NCBI RefSeq assembly: GCF_018885265.1
Contig: NZ_CP076538.1
Span: 2,206,001-2,270,000, forward strand
DNA: 64,000 nt
Direction of reading: 5' to 3'
Source of the DNA: Amycolatopsis aidingensis
GTDB taxonomy: Bacteria; Actinomycetota; Actinomycetes; Mycobacteriales; Pseudonocardiaceae
Positions 38,911 through 47,783 of this stretch are shown one piece after another. The position numbers and the translations under genes were made by a program. Within the stretch, counting starts at the first letter, position 1. The number at the start of each line of letters is the position of its first letter. The notes below the pieces were generated by a model that saw only the letters and a program-made list of their open reading frames with translations, was not told the DNA's origin and did no database searches.

Positions 38911-40098
38911 GTGTCCGGTTCCGTGCTCCTTGGCGCCGCCCGTACCCCGATCGGCCGGTTGCTCGGCTCGCTCAAGGACTTCACCGGTGCCCAGCTCGGC
39001 GGGTTCGCCATCAAGGCCGCGCTGGAGCGGGCGGGAGTCGCCCCGGAGGCGGTGCAGTACACGATCATGGGCCAGGTGCTCACCGCGGGCGTGGGGCAGA
39101 TACCGGCCCGGCAGGCCGCGGTGGCCGCTGGCATCCCGATGGGCGTCCCCGCCCTGACCGTGAACAAGGTCTGCCTCTCCGGCCTCGACGCCATCGCGCT
39201 CGCCGACCAGCTCATCCGCGCCGGTGAGTTCGACCTGGTGGTGGCGGGCGGCCAGGAGTCGATGACCCAGGCACCGCACCTGCTGCCGAAGTCCCGCGTC
39301 GGCTTCAAGTACGGCGACACCACCCTGATCGACCACATGGCCCACGACGGCCTGTTCTGCGCCTTCGACCAGGTGGCCATGGGCGCCTCCACGGAGAAGT
39401 ACAACAGCCGCTACGGCCTCACCAGGGCCGAGCAGGACGAGTTCGCCGCCCGCTCGCACCAGCGCGCGGCCGCGGCGATCGAGTCCGGCCGGTTCGCCGA
39501 GGAGATCGTCGAGGTGGAGATCCCGCAGCGGAAGAAGGACCCGATCGTCTTCGGCACGGACGAGGGGGTGCGCGCGGACACCACCGCCGAGGGGCTCGCC
39601 GCGCTGCGCCCCGCGTTCGCCGCGGACGGCACCATCACCGCGGGCTCGGCCTCGCAGATCTCCGATGGCGCCGCGGCCGTGGTGGTGGCCAGCAAGGCCA
39701 AGGCCGAGGAACTGGGAATCACCCCGCTGGCCGAGATCGGCGCGCACGGGGTGGTCGCCGGGCCGGACGCCAGCCTGCACGAGCAGCCCGCGAACGCGGT
39801 GCGGGCCGCGCTGGGCAAGGCGAAGCTGGAGCCGAGCGCGCTGGACCTCGTGGAGATCAACGAGGCGTTCGCCGCGGTCGGGCTGGTCTCCACCAGGGAG
39901 CTCGGCGTCGACCCGGAACTGGTCAACGTGAACGGGGGAGCGATCGCCCTCGGCCACCCGATCGGCGCCTCCGGGGCCCGGCTGGCCGTGCACCTTGCCT
40001 ACGAGCTGCGCAGGCGTGGCGGCGGCCTTGGCGCTGCGGCCCTGTGCGGCGGCGGTGGCCAGGGTGACGCGCTGCTGCTCAGCGTGCCGAAGAACTGA
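38911..40098 (+). CDS. Acetyl-CoA C-acetyltransferase (thiolase)
   Basis: From GTG 38911 (GGAGG 5 bases upstream) the product is 395 aa. It condenses two acetyl-CoA to acetoacetyl-CoA, or runs in reverse. Catalytic residues: Cys in '[17 protein letters not shown]' (about 87), Asn-Glu-Ala-Phe in '[15 protein letters not shown]', His in '[13 protein letters not shown]', and Cys in '[10 protein letters not shown]'. The biosynthetic type is likely from its neighbours: it would start the ethylmalonyl-CoA route. MeaB follows after 4 bases. Confidence 0.93.
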   Translation: MSGSVLLGAARTPIGRLLGSLKDFTGAQLGGFAIKAALERAGVAPEAVQYTIMGQVLTAGVGQIPARQAAVAAGIPMGVPALTVNKVCLSGLDAIALADQLIRAGEFDLVVAGGQESMTQAPHLLPKSRVGFKYGDTTLIDHMAHDGLFCAFDQVAMGASTEKYNSRYGLTRAEQDEFAARSHQRAAAAIESGRFAEEIVEVEIPQRKKDPIVFGTDEGVRADTTAEGLAALRPAFAADGTITAGSASQISDGAAAVVVASKAKAEELGITPLAEIGAHGVVAGPDASLHEQPANAVRAALGKAKLEPSALDLVEINEAFAAVGLVSTRELGVDPELVNVNGGAIALGHPIGASGARLAVHLAYELRRRGGGLGAAALCGGGGQGDALLLSVPKN

Positions 40099-40102
40099 CC
40101 CC

Positions 40103-41068
40103 GTGCCGGTTCCGCTCGACGTCGAGGGACTGGTCGGCCAGGCCACCGAAGGCAGCCCGCGCGCCGTTGCCCGGCTGATCTCGCTGGTCGAGGACGCGCA
40201 TCCGCAACTGCGCGAGGTCGCGCGGGCCCTGGTGCCGCACACCGGGCGGGCGCAGCTGGTCGGGCTCACCGGTCCGCCGGGGGTTGGCAAGTCCACCACC
40301 ACCTCGATGTTGATCTCCGCGCTGCGCGCGCAGGGCAAGCGGGTGGGTGTGCTCGCGATCGACCCCTCCTCGCCGTTCTCCGGCGGCGCCCTGCTCGGGG
40401 ACCGGGTCCGGATGGCCGAGCACGCCACCGACGGCGGGGTGTTCATCCGCTCGATGGCCACCCGCGGGCACCTTGGCGGGCTGTCCTGGGCGACCCCGCA
40501 GGCGGTGCGCGTACTGGACGCGGCGGGGTTCGACATCGTGCTGATCGAGACCGTCGGGGTCGGACAGTCCGAAGTGGACGTCGTGCGGCTCGCGGACACC
40601 ACGGTGGTGCTGCTCGCGCCGGGGATGGGAGACGGGATCCAGGCGGCCAAGGCAGGTGTGCTGGAGATCGCCGATGTGTTCGTGGTGAACAAGGCCGACC
40701 GCGATGGCGCCGACACCACCGTGCGCGAGCTGAAGCAGATGATCGCGATGAGCAGGCGGGAGGTGCCAGGACACTCCTGGCGCCAGCCGATCCTGCGCAC
40801 GGTGGCCGCCAGGGGTGAGGGGGCCGCCGAGGTGACCGGCGCACTGGCCGAACACCGCGAGTGGCTGGACTCGCGCGGTGAACTGCACCGGCGGCGCGCC
40901 ACCAGGGCCGCGGGCGAGATCGAGGCGATCGCGCTGCACGCCCTGCGCACCGAGCTGGGTGACCTGCACGGCGGCGACCTGCTTGCCGAACTGGCCGACC
41001 AGGTGGTCCGGGGCGGGCTCGACCCCTACGCTGCCGCCGACCGGCTCACCCACAATCTGCGCGGATAA
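40103..41068 (+). CDS. meaB: MeaB-like G-protein chaperone of B12 mutases
   Basis: The 321-aa P-loop GTPase protects and reloads adenosylcobalamin-dependent methylmalonyl- or ethylmalonyl-CoA mutase. Motifs: 'LTGPPGVGKSTTTSMLI' (Walker A), 'IDPSSPFSGGALLGDRVRM', 'FIRSMATRGHLGGLS', 'IETVGVGQSEVDV' (G3), and 'VVNKADRDGAD' (G4). GTG start 4 bases after the thiolase stop, so the two are cotranscribed. No mutase gene is in the window. Part of the older ArgK naming family. Confidence 0.92.
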   Translation: MPVPLDVEGLVGQATEGSPRAVARLISLVEDAHPQLREVARALVPHTGRAQLVGLTGPPGVGKSTTTSMLISALRAQGKRVGVLAIDPSSPFSGGALLGDRVRMAEHATDGGVFIRSMATRGHLGGLSWATPQAVRVLDAAGFDIVLIETVGVGQSEVDVVRLADTTVVLLAPGMGDGIQAAKAGVLEIADVFVVNKADRDGADTTVRELKQMIAMSRREVPGHSWRQPILRTVAARGEGAAEVTGALAEHREWLDSRGELHRRRATRAAGEIEAIALHALRTELGDLHGGDLLAELADQVVRGGLDPYAAADRLTHNLRG

Positions 41069-41085
41069 ACCCCAGCTCACCCGGC

Positions 41086-41169
41086 GTGTTTGCCGCCCAC
41101 GCGCGCGTGTTTGCCCGCCACGCGCACGCGTTGGCTGTCCACATGCACGAGTTGGCCGTTCCCGTACGC
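41086..41169. repeat. Four tandem units of 21 bases
   Basis: Units begin at 41086, 41107, 41128 and 41149. The first two start GTGTTTGCC and match closely; the third and fourth have GCGTTGGCT and GAGTTGGCC. All share a CAC or CGC-rich second half. The array fills the gap between convergent meaB and the MocR gene, right at the MocR stop codon. It may form part of a bidirectional end region. Confidence 0.65.
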
Positions 41170-41172
41170 CGC

Positions 41173-42552
41173 TCACCCGAACACCTCGGCCAGGGTGCCG
41201 AGCAGGGCGTCCACGGTCGGGCCGAAGGCGTGCTCGGCGGGGGCCGCGTAACCGAGGATGAGCCCCTGTGGGTGGTCGCCGGGACGCATCCAGTTCCAGC
41301 CCAGCGTCTCCAGCTCCAGCTCGTGCCTGCCGGCAGCCGCGCGTACCCGCTCCTCGTCCGGGCCGCCCGCGGGCAGCATCAGCACCAGGTGCAGGCCCGC
41401 GGGGATGCCGGTGGGCCGCAGGTATCCGGGAACGGCCGCCAGCAGGCGGTCGCGGCGGGCGCGGTAGCTCGCCCGTAGCCGTCGCACATGCTGGTCATAG
41501 CCGCCGGAGTCCAGCAGGTCGGCGAGAACCAGCTGGTCCAGCGCCGAAGGACGCCAGCCGGTGGCCGCCATCGCCGCCCGCACCGGCTCGACCAGCGCGC
41601 GGGGGAGGACCAGCCAGGCGAGCCGCAGCCCGGGGGCCAGCGTCTTGCTGGCCGTGCCCGCGTAGACGATCCGTTCCGGGGCCAGCGCCTGCATCGCGCC
41701 CACCGGCTGCCGGTCGAGGCGGAACTCGCCGTCGTAGTCGTCCTCGATCACCAGCCCACCGGCGGTGCTCGCCCACCTGGCGAGCTCGGCCCGCCGCGGT
41801 GGCGCGAGGGTCATGCCGAGCGGATACTGGTGCGCCGGCGTCACCACCACCGCGGGAGAGTCCAGTTCGGACACCCGGACTCCGGACTCGTCCACCCCGA
41901 CCCCGGTCACCACGGCGCCCGCGTTCGCGGCCACCGAGCGGAAGATCGGCAGCGAGGGGTCCTCGAACGCCAGCTCCGGCTCACCGCGCTCGCGCAGCAC
42001 GGTGGCGAGCAGCCAGATCGCGTGCGAGTGACCCGCGCACACCACGATCCGGTCCGGGTCGGCCAGCACGCCCCTGCTGCGGGCGAGATACCGGGCCAGC
42101 GCGGCGCGCAGCTGGTACTGGCCACGTTCCTCGACATAACCCAGCGCGTCGGCGGGGGCCCGGCGCAGCACCCGCCGGGTCGCCGTGCTCCAGAGCGAGC
42201 GCGGGAACGCCGAGAGATCGGGCCGCCCCGGCTGCAGGGTCCACCTGGCGGGCGGGGCGGCCCCGGCACCGCGGGGCGGCGAACTCGGCCGCTCACCGGT
42301 GGTGGCCACCCTGGTCGGTGCGCCCTGGCTACTGCGCAGGTAGCCCTCGGCGACCAGTTGCTCGTACACCCGCGTCACCGTGCCGCGGGCCACGCCGAGG
42401 TCGCGGGCCAGTGCCCTGGTGGAGGGCAGGGCCTCGCCGTGCCGCAACCGGCCGCCCTGGATGGCCGAGCGCAGGGCCGCGGTCAGCCCTTCCCGCCCGG
42501 ACTCCGGGGACCAGTCCAGATGCAGATCCTTGCCCGGGGAGGAGCCGGTCAT
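41173..42552 (-). CDS. MocR/PdxR-family regulator
   Basis: From ATG 42552 the product is 459 aa. An N-terminal GntR winged helix ('LPSTRALARDLGVARGTVTRVYEQLVAEGYL', about 35-75) is fused to an aminotransferase-fold I domain with the PLP Lys in 'YAGTASKTLAPGLRLAWL' and 'VIEDDYDGEFR' before it. Such proteins sense PLP or an amino compound. Three TGGACCA repeats lie between it and the divergent AhpD-like gene. TAGGAT lies 8 bases before the ATG, so the mRNA may be leaderless. Confidence 0.92.
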   Translation of the reverse strand: MTGSSPGKDLHLDWSPESGREGLTAALRSAIQGGRLRHGEALPSTRALARDLGVARGTVTRVYEQLVAEGYLRSSQGAPTRVATTGERPSSPPRGAGAAPPARWTLQPGRPDLSAFPRSLWSTATRRVLRRAPADALGYVEERGQYQLRAALARYLARSRGVLADPDRIVVCAGHSHAIWLLATVLRERGEPELAFEDPSLPIFRSVAANAGAVVTGVGVDESGVRVSELDSPAVVVTPAHQYPLGMTLAPPRRAELARWASTAGGLVIEDDYDGEFRLDRQPVGAMQALAPERIVYAGTASKTLAPGLRLAWLVLPRALVEPVRAAMAATGWRPSALDQLVLADLLDSGGYDQHVRRLRASYRARRDRLLAAVPGYLRPTGIPAGLHLVLMLPAGGPDEERVRAAAGRHELELETLGWNWMRPGDHPQGLILGYAAPAEHAFGPTVDALLGTLAEVFG

Positions 42553-42574
42553 GAGTCCGTATCCTAGCCGGAAC

Positions 42575-42618
42575 TGGACCACGAGTTCGGTGCTCGACTG
42601 GACCATGGTCGTGGACCA
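42575..42618. promoter_or_regulatory. Three direct TGGACCA repeats, likely MocR operator
   Basis: TGGACCA occurs at 42575-42581, 42599-42605 and 42612-42618, in the same orientation. The first two extend to ACTGGACCA with 24-base spacing. Direct-repeat operators are characteristic of MocR/PdxR proteins. They overlap both divergent promoters. Confidence 0.65.
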
Positions 42619-42638
42619 GTCATGGTTACCGTGGGGAC

Positions 42639-43103
42639 GTGAGCACACGAATCCAACTCAGTCCGGCCCTCCCGGGGGCCTTCAAGGAACTGCGCGCCGC
42701 GGACCAGACGGTGGCCAAGGCCGCGGCCGACGCCGGGCTCGACCAGGGCCTGCTGGAGCTGGTCCGGATCAGGGCCTCGCAGCTCAACGGCTGCGCCTTC
42801 TGCCTGGACGCGCATGCCAGGGACGCCCGCGAGGCGGGGGAGAGCGACCGCCGGATCGTCATGCTGGCCGCGTGGTGGGAAACCAAGCTCTACACCGAGC
42901 AGGAACGGGCCGCGCTGGCGCTGACCGACGCGATGACCCGGCTGGCGCAGACCCAGGACGTTCCGGACGAGGTCTACGAGCAGGCCACCGCGGTGTTCAC
43001 CGAGCAGCAGTACGCCGCCATCGCCTGGGCGATCGCGCTGATCAACACGCTGAACCGGCTGGGCGTGACCAGCCGTAAGGACCTTCCGGAGGCAGGCTGG
43101 TGA
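42639..43103 (+). CDS. AhpD-like carboxymuconolactone decarboxylase-family protein
   Basis: The 154-aa protein has the CMD/AhpD core 'LVRIRASQLNGCAFCLDAHARDAREAG', with redox CxxC and the His three residues on, as in alkylhydroperoxidase-type members. Such proteins act in peroxide reduction. GTG 42639 has no ribosome-binding site; TACCGT ends 6 bases before it. The stop overlaps the next start (GTGA). Probably controlled by the divergent MocR. Confidence 0.85.
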   Translation: MSTRIQLSPALPGAFKELRAADQTVAKAAADAGLDQGLLELVRIRASQLNGCAFCLDAHARDAREAGESDRRIVMLAAWWETKLYTEQERAALALTDAMTRLAQTQDVPDEVYEQATAVFTEQQYAAIAWAIALINTLNRLGVTSRKDLPEAGW

Positions 43104-43843
43104 CCGCCGCGCGGTTGCGGGAGCTGCATGTGCCAGGTAAGCCGCTGGTGCTGCCGAACGCCTGGACCGCCGATACCGCACAACTGGTCGCGGCAGCCGG
43201 GTTCCCGGTGGTCGCGACCAGCTCGGTCGCCGTGGCCGCGGCATTGGGTTACCGGGACGGCGGGCAGGCGCCCGCAACGGAGATGTTCGCCGCCGCGGCG
43301 CGTATCGTGCGCGCGGTCGACGTTCCGGTCACGGTGGACGCCGAATCCGGGTACGGCATGCCCCCGGCGGAACTGGCCGACCGGTTGCTCGACATCGGGG
43401 CCTCCGGGTGCAACATCGAGGACACCGACCATCTGCGGGGCGTACTCCGGTCACCCGATGCGCAGGCGAAGCTGATCGGCTCGGTGCGCAAGCACGCTGG
43501 CGACGCGCTGGTGCTGAACGCGCGTATCGACCTGTTCCTCCAGGCCGAGGACGAGCAGGCCGTGCTGGCGGACGCGATCGAGCGGGCCCGCGGCTACCTC
43601 GCGGCGGGCGCCGACTGTGTCTATCCGATCCACATCCGTTCGCCTGAGGTGCTCGCAGCCTTCGTCGAGGCCGTGCATCCGGCACCGGTGAACGCCGCCT
43701 ACCTGCCCGGCGGCCCGGATCTCGCCGAGCTGGCACGGCTGGGGGTAGCCAGGATCTCACTCGGCGGCGGGCTGTGGCATGCCGCCCGATCCTGGCTCGA
43801 AGATGCCCTGACCACGATCGCCAGGGGCACCGTGCCGTACTGA
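43100..43843 (+). CDS. Isocitrate lyase/PEP mutase superfamily protein
   Basis: The 247-aa protein begins with 'PLVLPNAWTADTAQLVAAAGFPVVATSS' and has the Mg-binding 'VDAESGYG', 'GCNIEDTDH' and 'LNARIDLFL' of the family (2-methylisocitrate lyase, phosphonomutase, oxaloacetate hydrolase types). The flexible active-site K-K-C-G-H loop of true isocitrate lyases is absent, which fits the short 'PEP mutase-like' actinomycete group of uncertain reaction. GTG start overlaps the AhpD-like stop by 4 bases. Confidence 0.85.
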   Translation: MTAARLRELHVPGKPLVLPNAWTADTAQLVAAAGFPVVATSSVAVAAALGYRDGGQAPATEMFAAAARIVRAVDVPVTVDAESGYGMPPAELADRLLDIGASGCNIEDTDHLRGVLRSPDAQAKLIGSVRKHAGDALVLNARIDLFLQAEDEQAVLADAIERARGYLAAGADCVYPIHIRSPEVLAAFVEAVHPAPVNAAYLPGGPDLAELARLGVARISLGGGLWHAARSWLEDALTTIARGTVPY

Positions 43844-43844
43844 A

Positions 43845-43894
43845 CGGCGGGGTCGTGCGCCTCGGCACGCACGACCGCACGCACGACCCCGCCG
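43845..43894. terminator. Bidirectional terminator hairpin
   Basis: CGGCGGGGTCGTGCG (43845-43859) pairs perfectly with CGCACGACCCCGCCG (43880-43894), 15 bp with a 20-base loop that holds a third partial copy of GCACGCACGACC. It fills the gap between two convergent genes. Confidence 0.8.
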
Positions 43895-43897
43895 CAC

Positions 43898-44881
43898 TCA
43901 GCACTGCTGCTTGTAGAAGTACTCCTCGTTGGCCGCCATGTTCTCCTGGGTCAGCGCGTGCAGGTCGGCGGTGATCTTGCGTTCCACCGGCTTGCCCTCG
44001 ATCGCGGCCACCGCCTGCTCGACGCCCTGCCTGCCGATCGCGGCCGGGTCCTGCGCGATCAGCGCCTGGAACTCGCCCTTGCGCAGGCCGTCCACCTCGG
44101 ACGGGCTGGCGTCGAAGCCGACCAGGTTGACCTCGCCGATCTTGCCCGCGTTGCGCAGGCCGGTGGCGGCCCCCTCGCCGGTGTTCAGGTTGGTGGCGAA
44201 GATGCCGATCAGGTCCGGATGCGCCGAGATCGCCGCGGTCACCTCACCGGCCGCCTCAGCGGGCTCGTTGTCGGTGAACTGGACGCCGATGGACGTCAGG
44301 TTCGGGTGGTTCTTCAGCTCCTCCTCGAAACCCGCCGCCCGCTCGTTCGTGGTTGAGGTGCCCGCGATGGTGTCCAGCACCAGCACCGAGCCGGACTCCT
44401 CGCCGACCAGCTCGGCCAGGGTGCGCGCGGCGAGCCTGCCGCCCTCGGTGTTGTCCGAGGAGATCGAGGAGGCGGCCACCGACTCGTCGGCCAGCGCGGT
44501 GTCCACCTCGACGATCTTCGAGCCCTTGCTCTTCACCTGCTGGATCGGCGCCTTCATCGCGTTCTCGTCGGTCGGCGCGATGATCAGCGCGCCCGGCGGG
44601 TCGCCGATCAGCGCGTTGACCTTCTCGGTCTGCAGCGTCGCGTCGAACTTGGCTGGCTCCTGGGTGGTCAGCTCGTAGCCCGCCTGCTCGGCCGCGGCCT
44701 CCGCGCCGCAGCGCAGCGAGATGTAGAACGGCTCGTTCTGCGTTCCGGTGACCAGCACCAGGTTCTTGTTGTCGGTCTGCTCCGCGTCCCCACCGGTGTC
44801 CCCGACCTGGCCGCCGCAGCCCGCCAGCAGTGCCGCCGTGGCCAGCAGGGCCCCGGTCCTGGTGAGCGATGACTTCTTCAT
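43898..44881 (-). CDS. Sugar ABC transporter substrate-binding lipoprotein
   Basis: The 327-aa protein has a lipoprotein signal ending 'AALLAGC' (Cys21). The mature part is a periplasmic-binding-protein-like I domain: 'LVLVTGTQNEPFYISLRCGAEAAAEQAGYEL', 'IGDPPGALIIAPTDENAM', 'ISSDNTEGGRLAARTLAE', 'AIFATNLNTGEGAATGLRNAG' type segments, as in ribose/xylose/fructose binding proteins. It is the last gene of the operon lacI-manA-ATPase-permease-SBP; a LacI-type half operon lies in the 49-base gap before it, so it may also have its own promoter. Confidence 0.9.
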   Translation of the reverse strand: MKKSSLTRTGALLATAALLAGCGGQVGDTGGDAEQTDNKNLVLVTGTQNEPFYISLRCGAEAAAEQAGYELTTQEPAKFDATLQTEKVNALIGDPPGALIIAPTDENAMKAPIQQVKSKGSKIVEVDTALADESVAASSISSDNTEGGRLAARTLAELVGEESGSVLVLDTIAGTSTTNERAAGFEEELKNHPNLTSIGVQFTDNEPAEAAGEVTAAISAHPDLIGIFATNLNTGEGAATGLRNAGKIGEVNLVGFDASPSEVDGLRKGEFQALIAQDPAAIGRQGVEQAVAAIEGKPVERKITADLHALTQENMAANEEYFYKQQC

Positions 44882-44902
44882 AGTGACCTCATTTGTTCCG
44901 TA

Positions 44903-44914
44903 GACATCGTTGTC
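44903..44914. promoter_or_regulatory. LacI-type operator before the substrate-binding protein gene
   Basis: GACATCGTTGTC differs by one base from the perfect palindrome GACAACGTTGTC found at 48827-48838. It lies 22 bases before the start codon of the substrate-binding protein gene. Confidence 0.65.
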
Positions 44915-44930
44915 ATCCCCCGGAAAAATC

Positions 44931-45980
44931 TCACCGGCTGTTGCGGGCCCGCCTGCGCTGCTGGTCGAACCAGACCGCGGCGATCAACACCGCGCCGAGC
45001 GCGATCTGCTGCCAGAAGTCCTGCACCCCGACGATGTTGAAACCCTTGGTCAGCACGGCCGGGATGAACACCCCGATCACCGTGCCGATCATCGAGCCGA
45101 CCCCGCCGAACAGGCTGGTGCCGCCGAGCACCACGGCGGAGATCGCGTCCAGGTTGTCCAGCGTGTGCGCGGCGATGGTGGTGGAGGCGTAGTAGGCAAG
45201 GGACATGAACCCGGCGATCCCGGCGAGGAACCCGGTCAGCAGGTAGACCGTGAGCAGGTGCCGGGTGACCCCGATCCCGGAACGGCGGGCAGCCTCGCGG
45301 TTGGAGCCGATCGCGTAGGTGTAGCGGCCGTAGCGGGTGGTGTGCAGCAGCCAGGCACCGGCCACCGTGATGATCACCGCGACCAGCACGATGTTCGGCA
45401 CCACCCCCAGCGAGGTGCCGTAGCCCAGCGTCTGGTTCAGCTCCCTTGGCACCGTGTTGATGTCCGAGCCGCCGTTGAGCAGGTTCGCCGCACCTAGCGC
45501 GGCCCCCATCGTGCCCAGGGTGACGATCAGCGGCGGGATCCCGGCTATCGCCACCAGGAAGCCGTTGAGCAGACCCCAGGCCGCACCGGCCAGCACACCG
45601 GTGGCCAGCCCGGCACTGATCACGCCCCAGCCCGCCTCGGTGGCGTCACCGCCGGGGCTCAGCCACTCCATGGTCTTGGCGGCGACCATCCCGGAGAAGA
45701 TCAGCACCGAGCCGACCGAGAGGTCGATGCCGGCCGTGGTGATCACGAACGTCATCCCCACCGCGAGCACCAGCAGTACCGAGGTCTCGATCAGCAGCAG
45801 CTGCGCGTTCTGGAAGGTGGGGAAGACGTCCGGCCGGAGCAGGCTGAACACCACCAGCAGGGCGAGCAGCACCAGGAAGATCCAGAACGTGTTGCTGGAC
45901 AGCAGCCTGGTGCGCAGCGAGCGTTTGCCGATACCGGGGAACTCGTCCACTGTGGGCGGGACATCCTTCGTGCTGGTCAC
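44931..45980 (-). CDS. Sugar ABC transporter permease (RbsC-like)
   Basis: From GTG 45980 (GGAGG 7 bases upstream) the product is 349 aa with about nine or ten membrane segments. 'GMTFVITTAGIDLSVGSVLIFSGMVAA' and 'AISAVVLGGTSLFGGVGSMIGTVIGV' are the BPD_transp_2 hallmarks that contact the ATPase. A 45-residue cytoplasmic N-terminus precedes the first helix. Its GTG overlaps the ATPase stop (GTGA). Confidence 0.93.
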   Translation of the reverse strand: MTSTKDVPPTVDEFPGIGKRSLRTRLLSSNTFWIFLVLLALLVVFSLLRPDVFPTFQNAQLLLIETSVLLVLAVGMTFVITTAGIDLSVGSVLIFSGMVAAKTMEWLSPGGDATEAGWGVISAGLATGVLAGAAWGLLNGFLVAIAGIPPLIVTLGTMGAALGAANLLNGGSDINTVPRELNQTLGYGTSLGVVPNIVLVAVIITVAGAWLLHTTRYGRYTYAIGSNREAARRSGIGVTRHLLTVYLLTGFLAGIAGFMSLAYYASTTIAAHTLDNLDAISAVVLGGTSLFGGVGSMIGTVIGVFIPAVLTKGFNIVGVQDFWQQIALGAVLIAAVWFDQQRRRARNSR

Positions 45981-46744
45981 GCTGCTTCCTCCTGCGTGAG
46001 CGCGCCGGTCATGGCGGCGACGAGATCCTCGAGCTTGGTGTCCTTCGCGGTGAACCGCGCCACCCGCGCGCCGAGGCGCAGCACCTCGACCCGGTCCGCG
46101 ACCGAGAGCACCTCGGGCATGTTGTGGCTGATCAGCACCACCGCGATCCCCTCGTCCCGCACCCTGCGGACCACGTCCAGCACTCGTTCCCGCTGGAGCA
46201 CGCCCAGCGCCGCGGTGGGCTCGTCCATGAACACCACCTTGCTGGCCCACACCACCGAGCGGGCCACCGCCACGCTCTGCCGCTGCCCACCGGACAGCGA
46301 GCCGATCGGCACATCGGTGTTCTGCAGGGTCACGCCCAGCCGGGCGAACTCCTGCACGGCCCGCCTGCGCATCTCCGCCTTGTCCAGCATGCCGAGCCTG
46401 CCGAGTAGCCCCTTGCGATACAGCTCCCTGCCGAGGAAGAGGTTCGCAGCGGGATCAAGCTCCGGGGCCACCGCCAGGTCCTGGTAGACCGTCTCGATGC
46501 CGAGGCCACGAGCCGCCGTCGGCGAGTCCAGTTCGATCTCGGCACCGTCCAGCAGGATGCTGCCGGAGTCCGGTTGCTCCGCGCCGGAGAGACATTTGAC
46601 CAATGTGGACTTACCGGCGCCGTTGTCCCCGATCAGCGCGGTCACCTCACCGGGTCTGGCCTGGAACGAGGCGCCGCGCAGGGCCTCGACGGAACCGTAG
46701 GTCTTGACCAGGTCCCTGGCCTCCAGCAAGCCGTTGTCAGGCAT
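45977..46744 (-). CDS. Sugar ABC transporter ATP-binding protein
   Basis: The 255-aa protein is a single ATPase domain, unlike RbsA, which has two. Walker A 'GDNGAGKSTLVK' (40-51), Q-loop 'YQDLAV', signature 'IGSLSGGQRQ', Walker B 'KVVFMDEPTAAL' and 'ISHNM' are all present. Two copies probably serve one permease dimer, as in FrcA-type fructose/mannose/ribose systems. It overlaps manA by 8 bases. Confidence 0.95.
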   Translation of the reverse strand: MPDNGLLEARDLVKTYGSVEALRGASFQARPGEVTALIGDNGAGKSTLVKCLSGAEQPDSGSILLDGAEIELDSPTAARGLGIETVYQDLAVAPELDPAANLFLGRELYRKGLLGRLGMLDKAEMRRRAVQEFARLGVTLQNTDVPIGSLSGGQRQSVAVARSVVWASKVVFMDEPTAALGVLQRERVLDVVRRVRDEGIAVVLISHNMPEVLSVADRVEVLRLGARVARFTAKDTKLEDLVAAMTGALTQEEAA

Positions 46745-47783
46745 CGGTTTTCTCCTTACCCGGTGCGGGTGGGCGGCAGCGGATCACCGTCAGGTCACCC
46801 TCCACCTCGGTCTGTCCGGCACCGTGCGGAACGACCAGGGTGTCGCCCTTCGCCAGCTCGTGCTTGCCCCCGTTCTCGGTACGCAGCACCCCGTTTCCTT
46901 CCAGCACCACCAGCACCGCGAACGAGGGGTCGAGGGCGAGCGCGCCGCGCGGCCGGAGCTGCTCGGCCCGGAAGTAGCGGGAAGCCCCGTCCGCCAGCAG
47001 GTTCACCGTGGGCTCCTGTGCGGCATCGGTGTGCCGGATCAGCGTGTCCAGCCGCTGCTCGTCCCAGGCCGAGGTGTCCAGCGCCTCGATCGCGGTGGCG
47101 AACCCTAGCCCGAGGTGTCCCTTCTCCGGGCTGGCGAGGAAGTCCCGCCACTCCAGGGTGAGGGAGAAGTCGGTCGGCTGCTGCAGCTCCACCACGAACA
47201 CCCCGGCACCGATGGCGTGCGGCAGCCCCGCAGGGACGTACACCGTGTCGCCCGGCCGGACCGGCACGCTGTTCAGCGCGCCGAGCATGGCGGGCGCGTC
47301 CTGGGTGCGCACCCAGTCCTCGATCTCCGCGGCACTGTGCGACCGCCGGAACCCGGCGTGCACCCGCGGGTCCCCACCGGAGGTTCCGATCACGATCCAG
47401 GCCTCGGCCTTGCCGAAATGCGAGTCGAAATGCCGCCGGGCGAAGGCGTCCGACGGGTGGAAGTGCACCGGCAGCCGTTGTCCTGCGTCCAGCAGTTTCA
47501 CCAGCAGTGCCGTGGAGCCCGCGAAGGCGGCGGCGTGTTCGGCCCCCAGCCAGCCCCGCGGGTCGGCGCGGACGGCGTCGCGCAGCCAGCGGCCGTCGGG
47601 CAGCAGGCTCAGTCCCGCCGTCTCCTGGCCGAACAGGGTGGTGGTGGAAGCGACCCAGTCCTCCGGCCCGAAGGCACCAGGGTCGCCGTCCGCGGCGCGC
47701 AGCGCGGCGATCGACTCGCCGCCCCGATAGAACTGCGGCGGCTGGTTCGCCGGAAGGGCAACCGGTTCAAGGGAACTACGCAC
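46737..47783 (-). CDS. manA: Mannose-6-phosphate isomerase, class I
   Basis: The 348-aa cupin enzyme interconverts mannose 6-phosphate and fructose 6-phosphate. Zinc ligands are visible in 'RLPVHFHPSDAFARRHFDSHFGKAEAWIVI' (His-x-His, Glu) and 'VPAGLPHAIG' (His). The second cupin occupies the end ('FAVLVVLEGNGVLRTENGG', 'GDTLVVPHGAG'). Its place between a LacI regulator and a sugar ABC transporter suggests the imported sugar is mannose, fructose or a derivative. Confidence 0.92.
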   Translation of the reverse strand: MRSSLEPVALPANQPPQFYRGGESIAALRAADGDPGAFGPEDWVASTTTLFGQETAGLSLLPDGRWLRDAVRADPRGWLGAEHAAAFAGSTALLVKLLDAGQRLPVHFHPSDAFARRHFDSHFGKAEAWIVIGTSGGDPRVHAGFRRSHSAAEIEDWVRTQDAPAMLGALNSVPVRPGDTVYVPAGLPHAIGAGVFVVELQQPTDFSLTLEWRDFLASPEKGHLGLGFATAIEALDTSAWDEQRLDTLIRHTDAAQEPTVNLLADGASRYFRAEQLRPRGALALDPSFAVLVVLEGNGVLRTENGGKHELAKGDTLVVPHGAGQTEVEGDLTVIRCRPPAPGKEKTDA

